Under the pieces are notes generated by a model. It ran no database searches, was not told the origin of the DNA, and was given only the letters and a program-made list of their open reading frames with translations. 20,504 nt of DNA from contig JADFQT010000004.1 in NCBI GenBank assembly GCA_022561675.1, forward strand, positions 1 through 20,504, read 5' to 3'. The first letter of the stretch is position 1. Each line of letters starts with the position of its first letter. This document shows, piece by piece, positions 7,710 through 14,125 of the stretch. The translations under genes were made by a program, and so were the position numbers. This DNA is from Chloroflexota bacterium. GTDB taxonomy: Bacteria; Chloroflexota; Dehalococcoidia; Lucifugimonadales; UBA3495.

Positions 7710-7736
7710 GAAATTCTGCGACCGGTGAAATTCTGC
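7710..7736 (-). repeat. tandem GCAGAATTTC immediately upstream of imuB
   Basis: On the minus strand the ten bases GCAGAATTTC occur twice with a period of 17 bases (7727-7736 and 7710-7719), the second copy ending two bases before the imuB ATG. The place normally used by a ribosome binding site is therefore occupied by a repeat lacking purine-rich SD sequence. It could be a regulatory site or a chance duplication. Confidence 0.5.
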
Positions 7737-7756
7737 CAGGATGGGTGAGGATACTG

Positions 7757-7836
7757 GTTCTTCCCCTTAACAAGGGGGAGTTAGAGGGGGTGATCTAACC
7801 CCTCCCAACCTCCCTTTTGTAAGGGGAGGAGTTTTA
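7757..7836. repeat. 80-bp imperfect palindromic intergenic element, CCCCTT/AAGGGG family
   Basis: Two small hairpins (CCCCTT-AAC-AAGGGG at the left; CCTCCCTT with AAGGGGAGG at the right) are arranged as a larger imperfect inverted repeat centred on GATC near 7793. The element lies in the imuB 5' leader region. Related sequences are, as I recall, dispersed between genes in several environmental bacterial genomes. No coding capacity is seen. Confidence 0.65.
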
Positions 7837-7852
7837 CCGCACCCTCTCAGAA

Positions 7853-7881
7853 AATTTATCGAACAAATGTACTATCTGCAA
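7853..7881 (-). promoter_or_regulatory. candidate imuB-dnaE2 promoter with embedded LexA/SOS-box-like operator
   Basis: On the plus strand CGAACAAATGTACT (7860-7873) matches 12 of 14 positions of the Gram-positive-type LexA consensus CGAACRNRYGTTYG. Read on the minus strand, TTGCAG (7876-7881) and TAAATT (7853-7858) are weak -35/-10 candidates exactly 17 bases apart, and the operator-like site fills that spacer, where a repressor would block RNA polymerase. Transcription would start near 7845 and cross the palindromic element before imuB at 7707. LexA control of imuB/dnaE2 is known in other bacteria; here it is inferred. Confidence 0.4.
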
Positions 7882-8011
7882 CTAGCAACGGTCAGCTATC
7901 TGCTCCATATAAAACCTTGCCACGATGTTGGCCCAAGAGTATGATCGTCTCTGCCCAGGGAGCGCCCCGGTGTAGTTACTGGCTCAGGCAAGCTTCTCAG
8001 GATAGTTCTCT

Positions 8012-8428
8012 ATGGTTCAAGAGAGTCACCCCATACGGGTGCTGGTGGCCAAACCCGGCTTGGACGGCCATGACCGGGGCGCTAAGGTGATCGCCCGGGC
8101 GTTGCGGGACGCCGGTATGGAGGTCATATATACCGGCATCCGTCAGACCCCGCAGATGATCGTCCAGGCCGCCGCTCAGGAAGACGTGAACGTTTTGGGC
8201 CTGAGCATACTGTCTGGGGCGCATCTGGAGATACTGCCGGAAATCATGCGGCTTTTGCGGGAAGAGGGAATGGATGATGTTCTGGTGGTGCTGGGAGGCA
8301 TTATCCCAGAGCAGGACCGGGAGCCCTTGCGGGAAATGGGGATCGCCGCGGTTTTTGGGCCGGGCACTTCCACTCAGCAGATAGTGGAGTTTGTGCAACA
8401 AGAGAGCCCGGCGCGGGCGGGCCGGTAG
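8012..8428 (+). CDS. cobalamin-binding subunit/domain of methylmalonyl-CoA mutase type
   Basis: A 138-residue stand-alone B12-binding domain. The D-x-H-x-x-G motif is plain: P-G-L-D-G-H-D-R-G at residues 15-23, whose histidine would be the lower cobalt ligand. It is followed by G-L-S-I-L-S-G-A-H and V-V-L-G-G-I-I-P, the loops that hold the nucleotide tail. The form matches the small chain of split acyl-CoA mutases, which rearrange methylmalonyl-CoA or isobutyryl-type acyl-CoAs together with a separate catalytic subunit. That subunit is not in the window, but methylmalonyl-CoA epimerase is, at 19698-20114. ATG at 8012 is preceded by AGGAT about ten bases upstream. The exact mutase (methylmalonyl, 2-hydroxyisobutyryl or ethylmalonyl) cannot be decided from this domain alone. 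Confidence 0.88.
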   Translation: MVQESHPIRVLVAKPGLDGHDRGAKVIARALRDAGMEVIYTGIRQTPQMIVQAAAQEDVNVLGLSILSGAHLEILPEIMRLLREEGMDDVLVVLGGIIPEQDREPLREMGIAAVFGPGTSTQQIVEFVQQESPARAGR

Positions 8429-8449
8429 CTTATAATCGCTAGCTTATAA
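8426..8449 (+). repeat. direct repeat TAGCTTATAA x2
   Basis: TAGCTTATAA occurs at 8426-8435 (covering the B12-protein stop codon) and 8440-8449, a 14-base period. It is AT-rich and lies just upstream of the DUF177-rpmF promoter region. It may be trivial. Confidence 0.4.
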
Positions 8450-8522
8450 CAGGCTAGTTGACATAACACATGAGCCGCTTTCCCGGGGCGTCAAAGTTCT
8501 GATTCAGTTCCTTTCTGGCCTC

Positions 8523-8553
8523 TTGACAGCTTCCCTTTCAGTGCTTCTATAAT
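8523..8553 (+). promoter_or_regulatory. sigma-70-type promoter for the DUF177-rpmF cluster
   Basis: TTGACA at 8523-8528 and TATAAT at 8548-8553 are both perfect consensus hexamers, with a spacer of 19 bases, slightly longer than the ideal 17. Transcription would start near 8560, leaving a leader of about 97 bases before the ATG at 8657. A second TTGACA (8458-8463) has no good -10 partner. This is the best promoter candidate in the window and would drive the housekeeping run that starts with DUF177 and rpmF. Confidence 0.6.
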
Positions 8554-8656
8554 CTTACCCGTTACTCTCTGGACCCCATTCAGGCGGACCTTAGATTTAC
8601 CTTCATTAAATTTATCTTCAATTGCTCGGCCCGTTGTAGCGTTAACCCTTAAATTC

Positions 8657-9172
8657 ATGCGATATAACGTAGCCCAATTGCTCAAAGAGCCCACCGGCTC
8701 CACTCGCAGCTATCGGCTGTGTGAAGAGTTCACCGATGCTGACCGCATAATGGACAGCGCTAGAGGTACCGTGGATATGCTTCGCACTCATCAGGGAGTG
8801 CTGGTAAATGCCACCCTGGAGATTCAAGACACCATTACTTGCGGGCGGTGCTTGGGGGAAACTGGTTTAGATTCCGGCCTGTCCATTGAAGAGGAGTTCT
8901 TGCCCATATTGGACCTGAACACCGGGCGCAGTCAGGAGTTGCCTGAGAACGAAGCCTACGGGTGGATCGATGCCAACCATGACCTCGATTTAACCGAGGT
9001 TTTACGCCAATACGTAATTACCCAGCGCCCAATGAAGCCTCTGTGCCGGCCCGATTGCCGGGGATTGTGCCAGATTTGCGGCGGTAACTTGAATGAGAAA
9101 CAGTGTGGTTGCCGGCATGAATCCTCTAATTCGTCTGAGGGGACGCTGGCGCAATTGCTGCGCAGGGACTAG
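8657..9172 (+). CDS. DUF177 (YceD-family) protein
   Basis: A 171-residue protein of the DUF177 family, encoded directly upstream of rpmF in many bacteria, as it is here. It shows the conserved central C-G-R-C-L (T-I-T-C-G-R-C-L, residues about 59-66), the acidic E-E-F segment, D-L-T-E-V-L-R-Q-Y, and a C-terminal cysteine cluster C-R-P-D-C-R-G-L-C-Q-I-C-G-G-N-L-N with C-G-C, probably a metal site. Members have been linked to 23S rRNA accumulation and ribosome assembly. The start has no strong Shine-Dalgarno. rpmF follows after 76 bases. Confidence 0.9.
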   Translation: MRYNVAQLLKEPTGSTRSYRLCEEFTDADRIMDSARGTVDMLRTHQGVLVNATLEIQDTITCGRCLGETGLDSGLSIEEEFLPILDLNTGRSQELPENEAYGWIDANHDLDLTEVLRQYVITQRPMKPLCRPDCRGLCQICGGNLNEKQCGCRHESSNSSEGTLAQLLRRD

Positions 9173-9248
9173 AATGGCCCCACGAGATTTTTGAGCCCCC
9201 AGGCGCCGGTTGCCCGCTGATATAGGGAGTCTCTAAAGGAAGCCTAGA

Positions 9249-9431
9249 ATGGGTGCACTGCCGAAAAAGAAAATTACCAGGGCGCGTGGAGGTAGGCGTT
9301 TCACGGCTTACAAGCTAAAGCCGCTGCATCCTGCCTTTTGTTCCCGGTGTCGTACTGCGAAGTTAGCGCACACCGCCTGTCCCAACTGCGGGTATTATCG
9401 CGGACGTCAGGTCGTGGGGGTCGGAGAGTAA
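9249..9431 (+). CDS. rpmF: 50S ribosomal protein L32
   Basis: A 60-residue basic protein starting MGALPKKKITRARGGRR, with the L32 N-terminal signature (PKKK, then R-x-R-R-x-x) and the zinc-ribbon cysteines C-S-R-C and C-P-N-C-G-Y-Y-R-G in the second half. This is the C+ (zinc-binding) form of L32, a structural protein of the large subunit. AGGA lies about eight bases before the ATG. DUF177 upstream and fabD downstream make the context typical. It ends with TAA. Confidence 0.95.
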   Translation: MGALPKKKITRARGGRRFTAYKLKPLHPAFCSRCRTAKLAHTACPNCGYYRGRQVVGVGE

Positions 9432-9457
9432 CTCGTCGATACCGTCGGGTAACCACC

Positions 9458-9619
9458 ATGTTCACTTTTGGCGCCAAGGATTATTTGCCTACCCAGCCGG
9501 TCGGGCCGGTATTTGTCCCGGTATTGGTCAGTGATTGCCGCTACGCGGAGAGCAGTTTTCTAGTTTTTGAGAGTTCCGGTAGTACTGGGGCTATCCCTAT
9601 GTTGCGGGGTTGGGGTTAA
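9458..9619 (+). CDS. uncertain 53-residue frame between rpmF and fabD
   Basis: ATG at 9458 opens a 53-codon frame whose TAA (9617-9619) abuts the fabD GTG at 9620 with no base between, an arrangement seen in translational coupling. The predicted protein begins MFTFGAKDYLPTQPVGPVF; I do not recognise it. There is no Shine-Dalgarno before the ATG. In many bacteria plsX and fabH occupy this place; no trace of them is visible. It may be a coupling leader or non-coding. Confidence 0.3.
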   Translation: MFTFGAKDYLPTQPVGPVFVPVLVSDCRYAESSFLVFESSGSTGAIPMLRGWG

Positions 9620-10588
9620 GTGGAGGTAGTTACGGATAATCAAGGCGTTGCCAAGCGTTCATTCGTATTCCCGGGCCAGGGTTCGCAGAGTGTGGGTATG
9701 GGGCTGGAGCTGTACAACTCCTCCAGCGCGGCCCGAGAGGTTTTTCAGGAGGCCGACGATAGCCTCAACTTCTCGTTATCCGATTTGATATTTCACGGGC
9801 CGGACTCTGAGCTTCAGGATACGGTAAACTCTCAGCCGGCCATTATGGTGGTCAGCATCGCGTGTTGGAGGGCCTGGCAGGAGTTTGTCGGTTCCTCGGC
9901 GTCTCTCCCTTCCTCCGTGGCCGGACATAGCTTGGGAGAGTACACCTCCCTGGTGGTTTCCGGGGTATTGAGCTTCTCGGCGGGCGTGCGTTTGGTCCGG
10001 GAGCGAGGACGGTTGATGCACCAGGCTGGAGTAGAACGTCCTGGCGGTATGGCTGCCATTATTGGGCTGGACGAGTTTGCCCTGGAGTACATCTGCGCGG
10101 AAACCGGCGTAGAGATGGCCAACATCAATTCCGACGACCAGATCGTGGTCAGCGGCGACAAAATCGCCGTAGCCCGGGCCATGGACTTAGCCTCTGCCCA
10201 GGGAGCTAAGAAGACCGTTCCTCTTCCGGTTAGCGGCGCTTTTCACTCGTCATTGATGTATCAGGCTCAAGAGGGGTTGGGACAGGCCGTTGCGTCCTTG
10301 GACTTCCAGAATCCCCAGGTTCCCGTTATTGCCAACTCCAACGGTCTGCCTTTGACTACTGCAGCGGAAGTGAGGGAGGAACTGGTACACGGGTTGTGCC
10401 ACTGCGTGCAATGGAAGAGTTCGGTAAGATACATGGTTGGAACCGGCGTATCTCAGTTTGTGGAGTTTGGTCCGGCCCGGGTGCTGGCCAGCCTGATCCG
10501 GCGCATCGACCGGGAAGTGCAGGCAATCACCTTGTCGGACCCAGAATCGATACGGAAATTATCCGAATTATCCGAGGAAGTTGCCTAG
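9620..10588 (+). CDS. fabD: malonyl-CoA:ACP transacylase FabD
   Basis: 322 residues from a GTG start. The family motifs are complete: F-P-G-Q-G-S-Q at 17-23, the nucleophile elbow G-H-S-L-G-E-Y with Ser104, the conserved Arg129 in R-E-R-G-R-L-M, and G-A-F-H-S with catalytic His209. It moves the malonyl group from CoA to acyl carrier protein, starting each round of fatty acid elongation. GTG 9620 is the only plausible start: no other ATG, GTG or TTG in frame precedes the first motif. GGAGG lies inside the first codons rather than before them, so initiation may depend on upstream translation. nusB follows after 27 bases, and acpP, whose product is the substrate, lies just beyond. Confidence 0.95.
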   Translation: MEVVTDNQGVAKRSFVFPGQGSQSVGMGLELYNSSSAAREVFQEADDSLNFSLSDLIFHGPDSELQDTVNSQPAIMVVSIACWRAWQEFVGSSASLPSSVAGHSLGEYTSLVVSGVLSFSAGVRLVRERGRLMHQAGVERPGGMAAIIGLDEFALEYICAETGVEMANINSDDQIVVSGDKIAVARAMDLASAQGAKKTVPLPVSGAFHSSLMYQAQEGLGQAVASLDFQNPQVPVIANSNGLPLTTAAEVREELVHGLCHCVQWKSSVRYMVGTGVSQFVEFGPARVLASLIRRIDREVQAITLSDPESIRKLSELSEEVA

Positions 10589-10615
10589 CCTCTCCGGTGT
10601 AAGGTAGCGAGGTCA

Positions 10616-11065
10616 ATGACCCAAGGAAACACTACATCATTACGAAGGAGGGCGCGCACGTTGGCCCTCCAGTCTCTCTTCGCGGGAGACATGAAGGGCA
10701 GCCAAACTGAAATCTCTTTGGATTGGTTGCTGGAAGAAGATCCTCTTCCCGCCAAATATCAGGCTTTCGCCAAGGAGTTATTGGCTGGCATCGATGACCG
10801 AAAGGCGGAGCTGGACCAGACAATCCTGCATTACGCCCCCGCTTGGCCGGTGGCTCAGTTGCCGGCGGTCGACCGGAATATTCTGCGCATCGCGTTGTTT
10901 GAACTCAAGCACCATAAGGAAACCCCTAATAAGACAGCGATCAACGAGGCAGTGGAACTGGCCAAGACCTTTGGCAGTGATAGCTCCGCCAGGTTTATCA
11001 ATGGTGTTCTGGGGTCGGTAATGGCCGACCTGGAAATGGGGGAGTTGGCGCCATCCGGTGCCTGA
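10616..11065 (+). CDS. nusB: transcription antitermination factor NusB
   Basis: A 149-residue all-helical protein with the NusB start pattern R-R-R-A-R-T-L-A-L-Q-S-L-F (residues about 10-22), and the second-half signatures A-V-D-R-N-I-L-R-I-A-L-F-E-L and A-I-N-E-A-V-E-L-A-K-T-F-G, ending with F-I-N-G-V-L. NusB pairs with ribosomal protein S10 (NusE) on boxA RNA to support rRNA transcription. It sits between fabD and acpP, 27 bases after the one and 14 before the other, so it should be co-transcribed with fatty acid genes. The length is normal. Confidence 0.93.
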   Translation: MTQGNTTSLRRRARTLALQSLFAGDMKGSQTEISLDWLLEEDPLPAKYQAFAKELLAGIDDRKAELDQTILHYAPAWPVAQLPAVDRNILRIALFELKHHKETPNKTAINEAVELAKTFGSDSSARFINGVLGSVMADLEMGELAPSGA

Positions 11066-11079
11066 AGGGAGATGAAGGT

Positions 11080-11343
11080 TTGCCCACCGTTTACGACCGA
11101 GTAAAGACCATAGTTGTAGATAAGCTGGATGTCGATGAAAGCGATGTTTCTGAGGTTGCTTCTTTTGCCGAAGACCTGAACGCCGACTCCCTGGACCTGG
11201 TCGAGTTGATTATGGCCCTGGAAGAGGAATTCTCGACCGATGATCGGCCGGTGGAGATCTCCGACGAAGATGCGGGGGAAATGCATACGCTCAATGACGC
11301 CGTGGTTTATTTGAAGAACCTGGGAATCGAGGACCAGCAGTAG
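11080..11343 (+). CDS. acpP: acyl carrier protein
   Basis: 87 residues from a TTG start with GGGAG about eight bases upstream. The acidic four-helix pattern and A-D-S-L-D-L-V-E-L with phosphopantetheine-bearing Ser37 are typical. It carries acyl chains for fatty acid synthesis. The other in-phase candidates would cut the first helix; the ATG at 11072 is out of frame. No fabF, fabG or fabH follows, unlike the common fabD-fabG-acpP-fabF order. Confidence 0.95.
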   Translation: MPTVYDRVKTIVVDKLDVDESDVSEVASFAEDLNADSLDLVELIMALEEEFSTDDRPVEISDEDAGEMHTLNDAVVYLKNLGIEDQQ

Positions 11344-11546
11344 GAACCAAGCAAATCAGCCGCCGTAAAAAGCCTTCTTGGCGTGGGATGTTCCAGTTGA
11401 AGGATGCGATTACAGCCAGGTGAGCAACGTCAGGCTTTTCCCGCCCGACCGAGCAAGATGTTGTTTGGCCGGCGAGAATTCGACCAACCTGAGTTGGCGA
11501 TTCACCACGCAGCTCCAGCAGCTTAGATGGGCAGAGGGGAGGTGTC

Positions 11547-12179
11547 ATGGAAAGCCTGGTAGAAGTAGCCCGCCTCATCACCACCTGCACCGACTGTTCC
11601 TTGCACCTGGGCCGTACCAACGCCGTTCCGGGCGAGGGGGCCCAGGACGCCGAGATCATGCTTATTGGGGAAGGCCCCGGCTTCCATGAGGACCGGCTGG
11701 GCAGGCCCTTCGTTGGCCCAGCGGGCCAATTTTTGGAAGAACTGCTAGCCTCCATTGGACTGAAGCGGGAACAGGTTTTCATCGCCAACATGGTCAAGTG
11801 CCGGCCGCCCCAAAACCGGGATCCCCTTCCGGAAGAGTTGTCAGCCTGCTCCAAATACTTGGAGCGGCAAATAGAGTTGGTGGATCCCTTGCTCATAGTA
11901 ACCCTGGGACGCTTTTCCCTTACCCGCTTCTTCCCTGGGGAAAGTATCAGCCGGGCCAGGGGTCGAGTTCGACAAAGAGACGGACGCTCTATTTTTCCGA
12001 TAATGCATCCCGCGGCGGCTTTACATCGCCAGGAACACCGTGCCACTATCATGGAAGATTTCAGGGCCATACCCGGTGTCCTGGAAGGACTCCGGGAAAG
12101 ACTCCGCCAATTGCCGGAACCGGTCATGCCGCCCGTTATGGAGGAAGCCCCTCCTCCAGAGCAGCTGGCCCTCTTCTGA
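11547..12179 (+). CDS. uracil-DNA glycosylase family 4 (4Fe-4S type)
   Basis: A 210-residue protein. The four iron-sulfur cysteines are present: C-T-D-C (14, 17), Cys85 in V-K-C-R-P-P and Cys101. Motif A G-E-G-P-G-F-H-E-D-R-L-G-R-P-F-V-G (41-57) and motif B H-P-A-A-A-L-H (154-160) mark the type 4 UDG family, which removes uracil left by cytosine deamination. GGGGAGG precedes the ATG with good spacing. The proline-rich tail from about 190 ends L-A-L-F; similar tails sometimes bind the sliding clamp, which is only a guess here. It lies 203 bases after acpP and may have its own promoter, not clearly visible. Confidence 0.92.
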   Translation: MESLVEVARLITTCTDCSLHLGRTNAVPGEGAQDAEIMLIGEGPGFHEDRLGRPFVGPAGQFLEELLASIGLKREQVFIANMVKCRPPQNRDPLPEELSACSKYLERQIELVDPLLIVTLGRFSLTRFFPGESISRARGRVRQRDGRSIFPIMHPAAALHRQEHRATIMEDFRAIPGVLEGLRERLRQLPEPVMPPVMEEAPPPEQLALF

Positions 12180-12295
12180 AGATTCTCATGAATCGCCGCT
12201 GATCAGGCCCTGTTCCGTTGCCTGGTCCGTCGATAGTCCGGACGGGGAGAAAATCACCCAACTGAGTCTCTATATTGGAGCGGTAAGTCGGAAAA

Positions 12296-13954
12296 TTGAA
12301 TACTAGTTTGCGGGTCATACCCCTGGGCGGACTGGGGGAAATCGGGAAGAACATGATGGCCCTGGAGTGCGGCGACGACATCATCGTTGTCGACTGTGGG
12401 GTACAGTTTCCAACCGAAGAGATGCTGGGGGTGGACCTGGTTATCCCAGATACCTCCTACTTGCGGGCCAATGCTGAACGAGTCCGCGCCATCCTCATAA
12501 CCCACGGCCATGAAGATCACATAGGTGCACTGCCCTTCGTTTTGCCCGACCTGGACGTGCCGGTTTACGCGCCTCAGCTGGCCCACGGACTGATTTCCGT
12601 CAAACTCAAGGAGCACCGGGCCTCCCGGGGCGCCCAGGCTCACGCCATAGAGCCGGGGGTGCGATACGATTTCGGCGACAGCTTTCAAGTCACCTGGTTT
12701 CGAGTCTGTCACAGCATTCCCGACGCCATGGGCATGGCCATCGAAACCCCTCTCGGCACGGTGATACACACTGGCGACTTTAAAATCGACCACACGCCGG
12801 TAGACGGCAAAACCATGGACCTGGCGGCGTTGGCCGGATACGGCGCTCATGGGGTGCTGCTGTTGTGTTCCGATTCGACCTACGCGGAGGTGGAGGGCTT
12901 CACACCATCCGAGCAGGTGCTGGGAGATGCGCTGGACCGGGCCATCGGGGATGCCTCCGGACGGGTTATGGTGGCCACCTTCGCCTCGTTGATATCCCGA
13001 GTGCAGCAGGTAATCCAGGCAGCCGTCCACCACCAGCGCAAGGTTTGCATCGTGGGTCGCAGCATGGTGGACAATGTTCACATGGCGGAGGAAATGGGAT
13101 ACCTGGATATCCCTCCCGGTACCCTGGTGTCGATTAATCAGTCCCGGGGAATACCTCCGGAAGAGATAGTGTTCGTGACCACCGGAAGCCAGGGGGAGCC
13201 TACCTCGGCTCTGGTGCGTATTGCCAATCAGGAGCACCGCGACGTAAAAATAATCGCGGGGGATACGGTGATCATCTCCGCCACTCCCATCCCCGGCAAC
13301 GAGCTTCTGGTAAGCCGCACCATCGGCAACCTGCTTCGCCAGGGGGCGAAGGTCCTCTACGACAAAATTGCTCTGGTCCATGTCCACGGCCACGCCAGCC
13401 GGGAAGAGCTGAAGATGATGATCAGCCTGATCCGGCCCAAATATTTTATTCCGATTCATGGTGAATACCGGCATTTGGTGGCCCATGCCCGCTTGGCAGG
13501 GGATTTGGGGGTGGCTGAAGAGGGCATTTTCGTGCTGGAAGACGGCGATGTGTTGGAGATAACCGAGGAAGGCGGCAAGGTGGTGGACGCCGTGTCTGCC
13601 GGACCAATCTACATCGACGGCCTCACGACCCACGATACCCAGAGCCAGGTGCTCCGCGACCGCAGGTTTTTGTCGCGGGACGGGATGGTCGCGGTCGTGG
13701 TGACCATCGACCGGGGAAAGGGGCAGGTCCTCGATGAGCCAAAAATTCTTGCCAGCGGGTTCATGGCGCCCGCGGAGACCTCGGAGTTGTTTCAAAAGCT
13801 GAGCGGCCATCTGGAGCAGATGCTGGCGACGGAGCCGGTGCCTGCCGGAGACCCGGAGCAGCTCAAGGCCAAAATTAGAGAAATTGCCCGCAAATTCCTA
13901 TTCAGCGAATCCCACCGACGGCCTATCATTATGTCTATAGTTTTAGAGCGATAG
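12296..13954 (+). CDS. rnj: ribonuclease J
   Basis: 552 residues from a TTG start; the protein begins MNTSLRVIPLGGLGEIGKNM, typical of RNase J. The metallo-beta-lactamase motif H-G-H-E-D-H spans 70-75, followed by V-C-H-S-I-P-D, H-T-G-D-F-K-I-D and S-D-S-T-Y-A-E-V-E-G-F-T. The beta-CASP region and V-H-V-H-G-H-A-S-R-E-E come next, then the C-terminal domain. RNase J has endo- and 5'-3' exonuclease activity in mRNA decay and rRNA maturation in bacteria without a classical RNase E system. GGAG lies about 16 bases before the start, farther than usual; TTG at 12308 is an alternative. Next to ftsK, an order common in Firmicutes-like and Chloroflexota genomes (recollection). Confidence 0.94.
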   Translation: MNTSLRVIPLGGLGEIGKNMMALECGDDIIVVDCGVQFPTEEMLGVDLVIPDTSYLRANAERVRAILITHGHEDHIGALPFVLPDLDVPVYAPQLAHGLISVKLKEHRASRGAQAHAIEPGVRYDFGDSFQVTWFRVCHSIPDAMGMAIETPLGTVIHTGDFKIDHTPVDGKTMDLAALAGYGAHGVLLLCSDSTYAEVEGFTPSEQVLGDALDRAIGDASGRVMVATFASLISRVQQVIQAAVHHQRKVCIVGRSMVDNVHMAEEMGYLDIPPGTLVSINQSRGIPPEEIVFVTTGSQGEPTSALVRIANQEHRDVKIIAGDTVIISATPIPGNELLVSRTIGNLLRQGAKVLYDKIALVHVHGHASREELKMMISLIRPKYFIPIHGEYRHLVAHARLAGDLGVAEEGIFVLEDGDVLEITEEGGKVVDAVSAGPIYIDGLTTHDTQSQVLRDRRFLSRDGMVAVVVTIDRGKGQVLDEPKILASGFMAPAETSELFQKLSGHLEQMLATEPVPAGDPEQLKAKIREIARKFLFSESHRRPIIMSIVLER

Positions 13955-14013
13955 TCCGGCCGTATCTCAACTGCGCTGGCCCCCCATCCCTAGGCGCCCC
14001 TTTTCATCCATTT

Positions 14014-14049
14014 GACCTGACGCCTGGACCTGACGCCGGACCTGCCGCC
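14014..14049 (+). repeat. short tandem repeat GACCTGACGCC x3 upstream of ftsK
   Basis: GACCTGACGCC occurs at 14014-14024 and 14027-14037, and GACCTGCCGCC at 14039-14049, a period of 12-13 bases. The repeat lies in the spacer between RNase J and FtsK, about 80 bases ahead of the ftsK start. Its role is unknown. Confidence 0.5.
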
Positions 14050-14125
14050 CGCCTTTAACTCCTCAGCCCAATTCAGGATCTTCATCGACCGTTCCGGCTG
14101 GGGGGAGGGAATTCTGGAGGTCGCC

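Noticed and set aside
8491..8703. 70-codon basic minus-strand frame over the DUF177 promoter
   Set aside because: It overlaps the DUF177 start and a good plus-strand promoter and lacks its own start signals.
11291..12127. 278-codon minus-strand frame across acpP end and UDG
   Set aside because: Ser/Arg/Pro-rich shadow of the UDG gene; no motif and no start signals.
12254..13810. 518-codon open frame antisense to RNase J
   Set aside because: The plus strand encodes a complete RNase J with all motifs; the antisense frame is His/Gly/Gln-rich and is a composition shadow.
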